Shown here piece by piece: positions 51,188 through 60,729 of a stretch of 64,000 bases of DNA (positions within the stretch are counted from its first letter, which is position 1; each line of letters starts with the position of its first letter). The stretch lies in NCBI GenBank assembly GCA_015999765.1, contig JAECQR010000007.1, positions 62,001 through 126,000 of the forward strand, in the 5' to 3' direction. The translations under genes were made by a program, and so were the position numbers. This DNA comes from Flavobacteriia bacterium (GTDB lineage Bacteria > Bacteroidota > Bacteroidia > Flavobacteriales > Weeksellaceae). Under the pieces are notes generated by a model. That model was not told where the DNA came from. It saw only the letters and a program-made list of their open reading frames with translations, and made no database searches.

Positions 51188-52342
51188 ATGATAAAAAGCC
51201 AGTTTCTGCGTAAATCTTTTGTTATACTCCCTTTAATTATCTATCTGGTAATAAACGGTCTGTTTATTATAAAGTACGGGACTTTTGGTTTGGCAGGAAA
51301 TGCTGTGTTATTCGGGATATACTCGGGCATCATTCTTTTGGCGTCTGTTTGTGCGAACAGGATTAAACTTCGTGAAGTTTCTCTGAAATATTTTTTCTGG
51401 GCTATGGTAGCTGTTTTTTTTATTTTCACTTTGATCTTAAACCATTATGTAAAATTAGAATCTCTGAAGGTGGATCGGTTAGATGCTCTGGACATGGGTA
51501 TTAAAGCGGTTCTGAACGGTGAATATCCATATAATCAGGTGAATCGCCTTGGCAATGAGTCATCAAATCTTCCAGTGCTGATCTTATTGGGATTGCCGTT
51601 TTATCTGCTCTTTGGCAGTGCAGTATATCTTCAGAATTTTTGTTTTCTTCTGTTCAGTTTTATCGTATTCCGCTATTTTTCTACCTATAAAGCGCGAATC
51701 TTTGCCCTTTTACTATTAATAATATCCCCAGGTTACCTGTACGAACTCTATGTGAAAAGTGATCTTCTGTCTAACTTCATTATCGCAGCAGGTTTTGTAT
51801 TGTTAATCTGGAACAGCTTTATAAAAACTTCCAATCTGAAATTACCTGTGGTAGCGGTTTGCAGTGCACTTCTGGTTCTGACAAGAATTCCCGTAATCAT
51901 ACCATTAGCGATTATTTTAGTTAAAAAGTGGATTGCGCTTAACCTGAAGAATAAAATTTTTTTCGCTTCGGTTTTCATAATAACTCTAGCAACTATCATT
52001 ATCGCTTTCACGAAGTTAGCTCCGGACTTCCAGGTGGTCATGGAACATAACCCCCTGCAGCTCCAAAGTAAACAGCCTGTTTTTTTAAGCGTTTTTGTTA
52101 TCGCTGCAGCTGTATTCTTTTCTTTTAGAGTTAGGGATTTTGTAAGTGTTATGTTGCTGAGCGGTCTTCTTTTATTTGGAAGTGTATTAATTAGCTTCTT
52201 GCTTGCAGGTATTAAGAATGGCCTCTACAATACGTACATTGGTTCTTATTTCGATATCAGTCATTTCAATATGGCAATTCCGTTTATTGTTATAAGTTTG
52301 GCTTCGGGTTTACTGACTACTAAAGATGGTACTCTTAAATGA
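51188..52342 (+). CDS. Polytopic membrane protein, glycan-cluster
   Basis: 384 residues with about ten hydrophobic segments spread over the length and few soluble regions. A DALDMGIKAVLNGEYPY block and the periplasmic-loop pattern between the second and third helix resemble GT-C/DUF2029-type mannosyltransferases, in which the catalytic Asp sits in the first outer loop, but I cannot confirm the family. It shares a four-base overlap with the GT2 gene and lies nine bases after recR. Confidence 0.7.
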   Translation: MIKSQFLRKSFVILPLIIYLVINGLFIIKYGTFGLAGNAVLFGIYSGIILLASVCANRIKLREVSLKYFFWAMVAVFFIFTLILNHYVKLESLKVDRLDALDMGIKAVLNGEYPYNQVNRLGNESSNLPVLILLGLPFYLLFGSAVYLQNFCFLLFSFIVFRYFSTYKARIFALLLLIISPGYLYELYVKSDLLSNFIIAAGFVLLIWNSFIKTSNLKLPVVAVCSALLVLTRIPVIIPLAIILVKKWIALNLKNKIFFASVFIITLATIIIAFTKLAPDFQVVMEHNPLQLQSKQPVFLSVFVIAAAVFFSFRVRDFVSVMLLSGLLLFGSVLISFLLAGIKNGLYNTYIGSYFDISHFNMAIPFIVISLASGLLTTKDGTLK

Positions 52343-53163
52343 AAGCAAAGCAAAAAATTTCTGTAATCATTCCAATGTACAATGCTGAAAATACGGTGAT
52401 GAAAGCACTGGATTCAGTACGTGTACAGAAAGGAAGTGAATACTTATTTGAAATAATAGTAGTAAATGACGGCTCAACTGATGGTAGTAGAAGTGTTGTG
52501 GAAAAGTACCGGAAGTTACACCCCCAGATGAACATTATCCTGCTGAATCAAGATAATAGTGGTGTTTCAAAAGCAAGAAATGCCGCTATGGAAATAGCCA
52601 CAGGAGAATTTATTGCACTGCTGGACTCCGATGACGAGTGGCTGCCGGAAAAAACGGAAAGGCAGATGCCGTATTTACTCAGTAAAAATAAAAACATTGA
52701 TTTTATTTCCTGCAGAAGAAAGAATCAAAAGATACAGCTTCCTTATGTAGTAGGAAAGAATGCTTTAGCAGGAATTACTTTCAGAAAAATTATGCTTCGG
52801 AATGAAGCACAACCTTCCACCGTTATTTTTAAAAGGAAAATTCTTGAGAATACAGGCTTTTTTGATCCAAATCAGAGGTATGCGGAAGACATTAATTACT
52901 GGTTGAATATTTCGGTGAAAAATACAATGTTTATATTAGACGAAGAATTAGTCATTGCAGGCGGCGGTAAAAGAACTTTTGGGGTTTCCGGACTTTCCGC
53001 CAACCTGGCAGAAATGGAAAAAGGATTACAGAAAAATTTAATAGAGATGTGGAGTAAGGGCCGCATAACGAGAGGGGAGTATTTTTTATATTTAATATTT
53101 TTCAGAATTAAATTTGCAATAAGAGTTATGCGTAACAAATACCTTTCAGTGCAAGGACGATAA
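52339..53163 (+). CDS. Family 2 glycosyltransferase
   Basis: 274 residues, GT-A fold. N-terminal VIIPMYNAENTVMKALDSVRVQ, EIIVVNDGSTDGS (nucleotide Asp), and the metal-binding LLDSDDEWLPEK motif are typical. The rest of the domain (NEAQPSTVIFKRKILENTGFFD..RYAEDINYWL) matches GT2 enzymes of lipopolysaccharide or exopolysaccharide synthesis. Cotranscribed with its overlapping neighbour upstream; the epimerase gene starts 24 bases later. Confidence 0.9.
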   Translation: MKAKQKISVIIPMYNAENTVMKALDSVRVQKGSEYLFEIIVVNDGSTDGSRSVVEKYRKLHPQMNIILLNQDNSGVSKARNAAMEIATGEFIALLDSDDEWLPEKTERQMPYLLSKNKNIDFISCRRKNQKIQLPYVVGKNALAGITFRKIMLRNEAQPSTVIFKRKILENTGFFDPNQRYAEDINYWLNISVKNTMFILDEELVIAGGGKRTFGVSGLSANLAEMEKGLQKNLIEMWSKGRITRGEYFLYLIFFRIKFAIRVMRNKYLSVQGR

Positions 53164-53187
53164 TACATTGGCTTTTAAGATTAGAAG

Positions 53188-54336
53188 ATGCATATACAAT
53201 ATAAAAACATACTCATTACCGGCGGTGCAGGTTTTATTGGAAGCCGGCTGGCGTTAAGGCTTTTAGAAGAAGGTCATACGGTTACAGTGCTCGATAATCT
53301 TTCACCTCAAATTCAAGGAAATAACCCGGAACATGATTCGCCTCTGTATAAAAGCATCGCGGGAAAAGTAATTTTCATTAAAGGTGATGTAACTAAGCGC
53401 CAAGATGTAGAAAATGCCCTCGTGGGTCAGGATGCAGTCATTCATCTCGCAGCCGAAACCGGCACCGGGCAGTCGATGTACCAGATCGAAAATTATAACC
53501 GGGTAAATGTGTCCGGTACGGCGCTGATTCTTGATGTTTTGGTTAATATTCCTAATACGATAAAGAAGTTTATACTTGCTTCTTCACGAGCCGTTTATGG
53601 AGAAGGTAAATATGTGGATGATAACGGAGTTTTTGCCTATCCGGAGAACCGCAATTCCGTTGCAATGCAACAGGGAAACTACGAAATGACCGATGTCGAA
53701 GGAAATTTATTGAAGCCAGTGGCTACTGATGAGTCATCAAAACTTCATCCGACCTCTTATTACGGACTTACCAAGCTTCAGCAGGAAGAAATGGTAAAAC
53801 TGGTTTGCTCCTCGATTAATCTTCCTTTCGTGATTCTGCGTTATCAGAACGTTTACGGAGTCGGTCAGTCATTGCTTAACCCGTATACCGGAATTTTATC
53901 TATCTTTTCTACACAGATTTTGAATGGTCAGGATATTAATATTTTCGAGGATGGTTTGCCAAGCCGTGATTTCATCAATATCAAAGATACGGTAGAGGCA
54001 ACGGCTAGAAGCTTAAAAACTGATCTTGCGAATGACGAAATAATTAATGTGGGTACCGGAATTCCAACTTCTGTACTTACTGTGGCAGAATATCTTGCGA
54101 ATCTCTACGGGCGTGAAACGAATATTAAAATTTCCGGTGAGTTCAGAATAGGTGATATACGACACAATTTTGCGGATCTTTCAAAGATGAAAGCACTCTT
54201 AAATTTTCAGCCTGGAGTAAGTTTTGAGAAAGGTATTGACGAGTTTGCAAAATGGGTTTTAACACAGCCTCTTCACGAGAATAATTTCCAAAATTCTCTT
54301 GATGAATTGAGGAGTAAAGGATTTCTAAAATCATGA
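53188..54336 (+). CDS. NAD-dependent sugar epimerase/dehydratase
   Basis: 382-residue extended short-chain dehydrogenase. Cofactor motif GGAGFIGSRLALRLLEEGH at the N-terminus and the catalytic Tyr-x3-Lys in TSYYGLTKLQQEE. LDNLSPQIQGN after the cofactor site resembles dTDP-L-rhamnose 4-epimerase-type enzymes, but a UDP-glucose 4-epimerase-like role is equally possible. It makes a nucleotide sugar that the adjoining transferases could use. The last bases overlap the next gene's ATG by four. Confidence 0.88.
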   Translation: MHIQYKNILITGGAGFIGSRLALRLLEEGHTVTVLDNLSPQIQGNNPEHDSPLYKSIAGKVIFIKGDVTKRQDVENALVGQDAVIHLAAETGTGQSMYQIENYNRVNVSGTALILDVLVNIPNTIKKFILASSRAVYGEGKYVDDNGVFAYPENRNSVAMQQGNYEMTDVEGNLLKPVATDESSKLHPTSYYGLTKLQQEEMVKLVCSSINLPFVILRYQNVYGVGQSLLNPYTGILSIFSTQILNGQDINIFEDGLPSRDFINIKDTVEATARSLKTDLANDEIINVGTGIPTSVLTVAEYLANLYGRETNIKISGEFRIGDIRHNFADLSKMKALLNFQPGVSFEKGIDEFAKWVLTQPLHENNFQNSLDELRSKGFLKS

Positions 54337-55361
54337 ATTTTGCCCGGAAGAAAATACTTTTTATTTCCCCGTACTTTTTCGGTTACGAAAAGGCCATTGT
54401 TGCCAGGCTGCGCGAACTGGGAGCAGAGGTAGATTTTTATAACGAAAGACCATCAGATACGATCATTACGAAAGGAATGATCCGCGTGAAAAGTAAATTG
54501 TACCGAAACAAGATACTGCGGTATTATGAAAAGCTTTGGCAAAAGCTGGAGGGAAAAAATTATGATTATTTTCTTTTAATCAAAGGAGAATCTATACCTC
54601 CCTCTTTTTTAGAAAAATTTGCGTCAGCTAATCCAAGTACAAAAAAAATATTCTATTCATACGACGCCACCGCAGAGTATCCTAAGTTTTTAAAGCTCTA
54701 TCCTTTTTTTGACAGTAACTTCACTTTTGAACCTTCGGATGCAAAAAAATATCACCTGCACTTCCGGCCCCTTTTTTTTCTGGAAGACTATAAGCTTTCT
54801 CAGAAAGTTTCTCCATCGAAATTCAATGTGGTTTTTATCGGAACGGCGCATACCGACCGCTATTTAATAGGGGAAAAAGTACGTGATTTTTGCTCTGAAC
54901 GCGGCTTTAAATCTTTTTTTTATTATTACGCGCCAGGTAAACTGGCTTTTGTATTAAAAAAAATATTCGATAAAAACTTACAGCATTTTGATATGAAAAG
55001 ACTCAGTTTCAGCAAGCTTAAACATTCCGAAATTGCTGAAATTTATAGGGAGTCATTCTCTGTTCTTGATCTTAATAAACCATTTCAAAATGGCCTCACG
55101 ATGAGGACCTTTGAAGCTCTGGCTTCCGGGAAAAAATTATTGACGACAAATGACGATATCAAGAATTATCCTTTCTATCATCCTGAAAACATTCAGATTC
55201 TGGACAGGAATGATATCGAAATAAATGCTGATTTCTTTCAGACGGAATTCAGCAAACTCGATGCCTCAGTTCTTGAGAAGATGTCCCTTGATTCTTGGCT
55301 TCACTGTCTTTTCATTCAGCATCAGGATGAATATTGGAGAATTAAGGAGAATTTTAAATAA
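54333..55361 (+). CDS. CgeB-like glycosyltransferase
   Basis: 342 residues, probably GT-B type. It starts with an N-terminal β-strand (KKILFISPYFFGYEKAIVARLRELGAEVDF) and has the CgeB-like DATAEYP loop and a donor-site LNKPFQNGLTMRTFEALASGKKLLTTNDDIKNY. This family transfers sugars in spore coat, capsule or LPS synthesis. It completes the four-gene cluster. A terminator lies 24 bases after it. Confidence 0.82.
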   Translation: MNFARKKILFISPYFFGYEKAIVARLRELGAEVDFYNERPSDTIITKGMIRVKSKLYRNKILRYYEKLWQKLEGKNYDYFLLIKGESIPPSFLEKFASANPSTKKIFYSYDATAEYPKFLKLYPFFDSNFTFEPSDAKKYHLHFRPLFFLEDYKLSQKVSPSKFNVVFIGTAHTDRYLIGEKVRDFCSERGFKSFFYYYAPGKLAFVLKKIFDKNLQHFDMKRLSFSKLKHSEIAEIYRESFSVLDLNKPFQNGLTMRTFEALASGKKLLTTNDDIKNYPFYHPENIQILDRNDIEINADFFQTEFSKLDASVLEKMSLDSWLHCLFIQHQDEYWRIKENFK

Positions 55362-55385
55362 AGACACAACAACTCAACAAAAGAA

Positions 55386-55416
55386 AAAGCGGTTCAGATA
55401 AACTCTAAACCGCTTT
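55386..55416. terminator. Terminator between the glycan cluster and secG
   Basis: Stem AAAGCGGTT / AACCGCTTT with a 13-base loop between genes ending at 55361 (plus) and 55439 (minus). The T-tract is weak on the plus strand and present on the minus strand. Confidence 0.75.
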
Positions 55417-55438
55417 CTAATATTTGAAAAACCTGTTT

Positions 55439-55774
55439 TTAATTTCCTGCAGGAGCCGGAACAGGCATTGTAGTCGTGTTATTTGTACCAGGCGCTGGAG
55501 CTTCTTTTTTGGCAGGAGCCTGCTGCATTGTTGAAGATGGTTTCGCTGTTAAAATCACACTTAATAAAATTAAGAACACAATTGCCCCACCAAGAATCCA
55601 TGTAGCTTTCTCCATAAAATCATTTGTTCTCTGAACACCGAACTGTGCAGATGAAGTTCCACCGAATGTTCCGGAAAGACCGCCGCCTTTAGGGTTTTGA
55701 GCCATTACAATGATGATAAGTAAGACGCTAATAATCATGATCAGAATCATGAATAATGTAAAAATTGTATTCAT
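55439..55774 (-). CDS. secG: Preprotein translocase subunit SecG
   Basis: 111 residues from MNTIFTLFM at 55774. Two hydrophobic helices (about 3-25 and 55-75) bracket the SecG signature NPKGGGLSGTFGGTSSAQFGVQRTNDFMEKATW. The tail is Ala/Pro-rich, as in Bacteroidota SecG. It supports the SecYEG channel during export. An in-frame start 9 codons earlier would overlap the -7 box at 55799-55806 region, so the shorter start is chosen. Confidence 0.92.
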   Translation of the reverse strand: MNTIFTLFMILIMIISVLLIIIVMAQNPKGGGLSGTFGGTSSAQFGVQRTNDFMEKATWILGGAIVFLILLSVILTAKPSSTMQQAPAKKEAPAPGTNNTTTMPVPAPAGN

Positions 55775-55798
55775 TTCTATTTCAAAGTTTTCGAACTG

Positions 55799-55806
55799 CA
55801 AATATA
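55799..55806 (-). promoter_or_regulatory. Putative -7 box of secG (TATATTTG, minus strand)
   Basis: CAAATATA on the plus strand, 25 bases before the secG ATG. Confidence 0.45.
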
Positions 55807-55982
55807 ATTATTATTTTGAAATATAAAAGATAATTTATCGCCTAAATAACAGCGCAATTTGGAACAATTTTGGATATTAAGGCGCAGGCTTATTATACCA
55901 AAAAATATTTGAGAGGGCCATAATGTTAACATAATATGAAGTTATTTAAAAGGTTGCCATATTTTTCTCTAAATTCGCAGCG

Positions 55983-57824
55983 ATGAAAAATTTTCTACTT
56001 AACAATGTGAGTTTAGACTCTTTAACCACTCTTTTCAGTCAGGCTCCCGTAGCTTTAGCGATGTTAATGGGAAAGGATCAGGTTGTAGAAATTGCTAACC
56101 ACCAGATACTGGATTTATGGGGGAAAGATCAAAGTGTGATAGGACTGCCTCTTCTGCAAGCTTTGCCCGAAATTAAAGACCAGGAATTTCCGAATATTCT
56201 AAAGGGAGTTTACACTACAGGAATTACTTATAAAGGTAATAGCGTCCTCGCTATGATCGAAAAAAATGGCATTCTGAATGAGTGCTATTTTGATTTTGTT
56301 TATTCACCAATCTTCAATAATGATATAATTACCGGAGTAAGTGTTGTTGCCACCGAGGTTACAGAAAAAGTGCTGTCGGAAAAAAAGCTGAAGGAAAGCG
56401 AAATACGTTTTAAAGAACTTATGGAGATTTCCGATTATTCTACAGGAATTTACGTAGGCGAAAATCTTATTATTGATTTTGCTAACGATCAGATGATCAA
56501 GACCTGGGGTAAAGATAAATCGGTTATCGGAAAAACCCTGGAGGAAGCGCTGCCCGAACTTAAGGGCCAGCCATTTATCGGTATTCTTCAGAATATTTTT
56601 AAAACAGGTGTTCCTTATGTAGCGCAGGAAGATAAAGTGGATTTGGTGGTAGATGGTGTTTTGCAGACGTATTACTACAATTTTTCATATAAGCCTCTTC
56701 GTGATGTCAGCGGTAACATCTACGCCATTATGAATGTGGCAATGAATGTTACAGAATTGGTGGAAGCTAGAAAAAGGGCAGAAGCAAGCGAAGTGGAATA
56801 CCGTAACCTTGCAGAAGCTATGCCTCAAATCGTCTGGACCTCTTCCGACGGAAAATTCGATTACTTCAACCGTAATCTGCTGGAACTGCTGAACTGTACT
56901 GAAAAAGAGGTGAACGAATTCAACTTTGAAGATATCGTACATCCTGCTGATCTGCATTTAGTCAAGAAAAGGTGGGAAGAGAGCGTGAAGAATTCGCAGA
57001 ACTTTGAAATGGAGTATAGAATCCGTAATTCCCGCACCGGCGAATACATTTGGTTTCTCAACCGGGCCACGCCGATAACAGTTGAAGATGAGGTTGTAAA
57101 GTGGATCGGCACTAGCACCAATATACATGAGTTTAAGAATCTTGTCGCGCAGAAGGATACTTTTCTTGGGATCGCAAGCCATGAACTTAAAACTCCTCTA
57201 ACTTCTCTAAAACTTTATGCACAGGTATTAGAGAGAATGTTAAAGAAAACAGGAGATGAAAAAAATGCGCAGTTTGCCAAAAAAATGGATCTTCAGGTAA
57301 TTAAACTCACTTCGTTAATCGGTGATTTGCTTGATGTGACTAAAATCAATTCCGGAAAAATCCATCTTAATCAAGACGTCTTCCACTTCGAGAAACTTGT
57401 TTTGGAGACCGTAGAGGAATTGCAAATGAGTACAATGCACAAAATCGAAATCAAATCGGAGCATGTAGGTATGGTTTTTGCTGACCGTGAACGGATTAGT
57501 CAGGTAATCACCAATTTAATTTCTAATGCAATTAAATATTCGCCGGAAGCTGATAAGATTGTTATCGATGTAACCGGGAATGAAAATGAAACTGTTTTCA
57601 CGGTACACGATTTTGGAATTGGGATGCCGGAGGAGAAGAAAGACCGGGTTTTCGAACAGTATTACCGGGTGAGCGGCGATGAACAGAGTACTTTTCCGGG
57701 GCTTGGGCTGGGACTTTATATCGCGGCACAGATTGTAGAACGTTCCCACGGTAAAATCTGGGTAAACAGTGTGCTTGGAAAAGGATCAACATTCAGTTTT
57801 TCACTGCCTTTGGTGAAAATTTAA
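55983..57824 (+). CDS. Soluble PAS-domain sensor histidine kinase
   Basis: 613 residues without a signal peptide or membrane segment, so it should sense a cytosolic signal. Domains: two closely related PAS modules (about 10-130 and 140-262, both with the ANxQxxxxWGKD block and LPELKGQPF-like ending), a third PAS/PAC (about 272-385), HisKA with the phosphorylated His400 (GIASHELKTPLTSLKLY), and HATPase_c with N-box NLISNAIKYSP and G-boxes HDFGIGMP and GLGLGLYIA. The duplicated first two PAS units suggest an internal duplication. The response regulator follows after 10 bases and is the likely partner. Confidence 0.93.
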   Translation: MKNFLLNNVSLDSLTTLFSQAPVALAMLMGKDQVVEIANHQILDLWGKDQSVIGLPLLQALPEIKDQEFPNILKGVYTTGITYKGNSVLAMIEKNGILNECYFDFVYSPIFNNDIITGVSVVATEVTEKVLSEKKLKESEIRFKELMEISDYSTGIYVGENLIIDFANDQMIKTWGKDKSVIGKTLEEALPELKGQPFIGILQNIFKTGVPYVAQEDKVDLVVDGVLQTYYYNFSYKPLRDVSGNIYAIMNVAMNVTELVEARKRAEASEVEYRNLAEAMPQIVWTSSDGKFDYFNRNLLELLNCTEKEVNEFNFEDIVHPADLHLVKKRWEESVKNSQNFEMEYRIRNSRTGEYIWFLNRATPITVEDEVVKWIGTSTNIHEFKNLVAQKDTFLGIASHELKTPLTSLKLYAQVLERMLKKTGDEKNAQFAKKMDLQVIKLTSLIGDLLDVTKINSGKIHLNQDVFHFEKLVLETVEELQMSTMHKIEIKSEHVGMVFADRERISQVITNLISNAIKYSPEADKIVIDVTGNENETVFTVHDFGIGMPEEKKDRVFEQYYRVSGDEQSTFPGLGLGLYIAAQIVERSHGKIWVNSVLGKGSTFSFSLPLVKI

Positions 57825-57834
57825 AAAGAAAAAA

Positions 57835-58200
57835 ATGAATTCAAAAAAAATAATAATAGTCGATGATGACGTTTCGATTCTGGATTCTTTAGGAATAATG
57901 CTCGATTTTGAAGGTTTCGAAGTGAATGCTTTCGAGCGCGGTTCCGAAATTTTTAATTATGTTGAATCCGTTTCAAAACCCGATGTAATCCTTTTGGATA
58001 TGTGGCTTTCCGGTGAAGACGGAAGAGATATCTGTAAAAAACTGAAAGAAAACGAAATCACCAGGAACATTCCGGTGGTAATGATGTCTGCAAGTCGCGG
58101 TTTGGAACATACTGCAATTCAGTCCGGTGCCAATGCGTTTATCGCAAAGCCTTTTGAAATTGACGAAGTTGTAAATAAATTGAATCAGCTCACTGCTTAA
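57835..58200 (+). CDS. Single-domain response regulator
   Basis: 121-residue CheY-like receiver with no output domain. Acidic pocket D10-D12, phosphorylation site Asp55 (ILLDMWLSGEDG), Ser/Ala switch (VMMSASRG) and Lys in AFIAKPF. It sits directly after the PAS histidine kinase, so the two form a phosphorelay. Without an output domain it must act by protein contact. Terminator at 58220. Confidence 0.93.
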   Translation: MNSKKIIIVDDDVSILDSLGIMLDFEGFEVNAFERGSEIFNYVESVSKPDVILLDMWLSGEDGRDICKKLKENEITRNIPVVMMSASRGLEHTAIQSGANAFIAKPFEIDEVVNKLNQLTA

Positions 58201-58218
58201 AACAATTAAAGAAATAAA

Positions 58219-58252
58219 TAAAAAAGACAAACCTAGATGTTTGTCTTTTTTT
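58219..58252 (+). terminator. Terminator after the response regulator
   Basis: Stem AAAAGACAAAC / GTTTGTCTTTTT with a short loop, ending in a T-run; it can also serve the opposing gene ending at 58270. Confidence 0.85.
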
Positions 58253-58269
58253 ATGATTGAATGCAAAAT

Positions 58270-58524
58270 TTAAACGCGTACAACATCAAAATTAAATGAA
58301 CTGGTGAAATTCATCTGAAAATTTGAATTCAGCCTGTATTTTAATTTCTTTGATATTTCATTTAACAGATTGAAATAATCTGTTCTGTCAGAATCGTCAG
58401 TAAGTAAATTTTGGTTATTGATTTTAATTCCAGAATCGTCGAAACGGATAAATTCTAATCCATAGTGGGAATGAAGTTTTTCTAAAAATTTAAGATCTTC
58501 TAAAGAGAGTATATTTTCTGACAT
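58270..58524 (-). CDS. Short hypothetical protein
   Basis: 84 residues: MSENILSLEDLKFLEKLHSHYG opening, an acidic middle (TDDSDRTDYF) and a polar C-terminus with FNFDVVRV. No signal peptide or membrane segment. I do not recognise a family. It is convergent with the response regulator and divergent from nothing, standing alone. Confidence 0.55.
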   Translation of the reverse strand: MSENILSLEDLKFLEKLHSHYGLEFIRFDDSGIKINNQNLLTDDSDRTDYFNLLNEISKKLKYRLNSNFQMNFTSSFNFDVVRV

Positions 58525-58632
58525 GGCCGTATGTTTTTGGATTATGTTAGAATATTTACAATTATTGTGCCCTTATGATTTCAGAAAATCATAATCTTCA
58601 CTTTTTTTAACAAAATATAGATTTCGGCAAAT

Positions 58633-58660
58633 AAAAACGGCAGCCTAAGCTGCCGTTTTT
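58633..58660 (-). terminator. Terminator next to the M16 peptidase gene
   Basis: Perfect 12-bp stem AAAAACGGCAGC / GCTGCCGTTTTT, loop CTAA, 21 bases after the peptidase stop at 58681. Confidence 0.9.
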
Positions 58661-58680
58661 TCAAAACATTTAAATAAAGC

Positions 58681-60726
58681 TTATTTAAAATCTGAATCTT
58701 TAGATTGGTTGATCTGGTAAGATTTCACGGTAAAATCTACCGGCATTCCGCCCATGTTCTGCGACATTCTGTATGGAAGTTTTACGCCTGAAACTACTTT
58801 GTAATCACCGAAAACAGTAGGGACAGCCATTTCTCCCTGTGGACCTTTCTGCATTTTGGTTTCGCCCAGTTTCATTCCTGTCTTTACGCTGTAGTAATAA
58901 GTGTTTTTATCTTTCTTTACTACGTATGCATCTTCATTCTCGAATTTTTCAATTCCGGCTAATTTGTAATCTGCGGATTTAGCGAAATTTAATTCTGGGA
59001 AAAGTTCCGTTGCATCAGCAAGTTCTTTTTTCGCATCTTCCGGCATTGGGGACTTCTGTCCCTGCATTTCCATGAAACCATCTTTACCGTCAAAAACAAC
59101 TTTCTGGAAGGTGTTGCCCATCATTTTAATCTCCATTTTCATTTTACCGCCTCTGGCCTGGATCATGTTCATATCCAGATCCATTCCCTGAACTTTAGCA
59201 GAAGCATCCGTGGTAATTGAGTTTACTTTTTGTACCGCAGCTAAACCTCCGATTGCATCGATGTATTTGTCAGCAACTGTAGCCAGAGTTACGCCGGCAT
59301 CCATTTTCTCGGTTGACGGTTTTGCCGCAGGATTTGCTTCAGTGTCATAATATTTTACCGGATAACCTAATTTTTCTAGACCTTCCGCAATATCAGCTGC
59401 TTTACCTGCAACAAAAATTCTGCTTTGGTTAGGCATTATCGTACTTTTTACTGCTGCAGAAACATCAGCTGCAGTTACTTTATCTATGGACTTGAGATAG
59501 TTTGCATAGAAATCTGCAGGCAGATTCTGCACTTTTTCGTTCAGGGCAAATCTCGCGATTGTTTCTGGTCTTTCAAGAGAACGGATGAAATCTCCCTTCA
59601 GTTTCGCTTTTGCATTAGCGAGTTCATCAGGTGTTACTTTAGAAATCGCGTTCAGCTCGTTCATGAATTCTTTTACCGCTTTATCGGTAACTTCATTTCT
59701 AACGCTGGAATTTGCAGAAAAATTTGGGGAATATTTACTTGCAGTTAATGAGGAATATGCGCCGTAAGTGAAACCGTTTTTCTCGCGAAGATTCATGAAA
59801 AGCCTCGCTTCACCGCCGCCGCCTAAAATGTAATTTGCGATCATTGACGAGAAATAATTCGGGTCGCTCATCTTCAAATTATTAATGTTTCCTACAGAAA
59901 CCACCGACTGAACCGCTGTAGGAACATCCACAACATTAATTTCTGTTGCAGCAACATTAGAAGCCGGTTCTAACGGGCCGAAAGTTGTGCTCGATTTTTT
60001 CCAGGCTGAAAATGCTTTTTCAATCATTTTTTTAGCCTCGTTATATTTCACATCACCAACTACGACAAGATATGCATTGTTGGGAGCGTAATATTTGTTG
60101 TACATATTCTGCACATCAGCGAGCTGAATGTTTTTGATGCTTTCCTGAGTTTCAAACTCACCTCTGGAAGTATTTTTTCCGTAAGTAAGTGCTGTAGAAA
60201 CACGGTTCGCGATTGAACTTGCGTTTTTTTCGTCAGCTTTCAGGCCTTCGATCATTCTGTCTTTTGAGCTTTTTACTTCAGTTTCAGAGAATTTTGGATT
60301 TACAATCGCATCAGCCATTAATCCTAAAACCTGCGGAAAATATTTCGACAATGTGTTGGCATTGGCGCCCGCTGAAGAGAAGTTTAGATTTGCTCCCAGA
60401 AAATCAATTTTCTTATTGAAATCTTCCTTGCTCATCGAAGTTGTTCCGCTGCCAAGCTGATCTGCCATAATTTGGCTCACGCCCACAATCTTACCTTCGT
60501 AAACGGGAGGTCTGTCCATAGAAAGACTCATGTTGACTCTTGGTAATTTGTTGTTTTCAACCACCATTACGGTAAGACCGTTTTTCAGGGTGAAAGTTTT
60601 TGGTTTTGCAATGTTAATTGTTGGAGTACGGCCGGGTTTCGGCATCTCGTCCTTATTGATTTTTTGTGCAGAAAGCATTCCTGAAATTAAAAATGCTGCC
60701 GCGATATATTTAAAGTTGTATTTCAT
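58681..60726 (-). CDS. M16-family peptidase-like protein, lacking the HxxEH motif
   Basis: 681 residues with a signal peptide (MKYNFKYIAAAFLISGMLSAQ). The M16 N-terminal and C-terminal domains (about 40-440) are seen from TFTLKNGLTVMVVENNKLP and DLEK-type helix blocks, but the zinc motif HxxEH is missing: the place reads GVSQIMADQLGSGTTSMSK. It is therefore likely the non-catalytic partner in a two-subunit enzyme. The last ~220 residues add an outer-membrane-lipoprotein-like β domain (KMDAGVTLATVADKYIDAIGG ... YRMSQNMGGMPVDFTVKSYQI). The active M16 gene starts three bases upstream. Confidence 0.9.
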   Translation of the reverse strand: MKYNFKYIAAAFLISGMLSAQKINKDEMPKPGRTPTINIAKPKTFTLKNGLTVMVVENNKLPRVNMSLSMDRPPVYEGKIVGVSQIMADQLGSGTTSMSKEDFNKKIDFLGANLNFSSAGANANTLSKYFPQVLGLMADAIVNPKFSETEVKSSKDRMIEGLKADEKNASSIANRVSTALTYGKNTSRGEFETQESIKNIQLADVQNMYNKYYAPNNAYLVVVGDVKYNEAKKMIEKAFSAWKKSSTTFGPLEPASNVAATEINVVDVPTAVQSVVSVGNINNLKMSDPNYFSSMIANYILGGGGEARLFMNLREKNGFTYGAYSSLTASKYSPNFSANSSVRNEVTDKAVKEFMNELNAISKVTPDELANAKAKLKGDFIRSLERPETIARFALNEKVQNLPADFYANYLKSIDKVTAADVSAAVKSTIMPNQSRIFVAGKAADIAEGLEKLGYPVKYYDTEANPAAKPSTEKMDAGVTLATVADKYIDAIGGLAAVQKVNSITTDASAKVQGMDLDMNMIQARGGKMKMEIKMMGNTFQKVVFDGKDGFMEMQGQKSPMPEDAKKELADATELFPELNFAKSADYKLAGIEKFENEDAYVVKKDKNTYYYSVKTGMKLGETKMQKGPQGEMAVPTVFGDYKVVSGVKLPYRMSQNMGGMPVDFTVKSYQINQSKDSDFK

Positions 60727-60729
60727 GGA

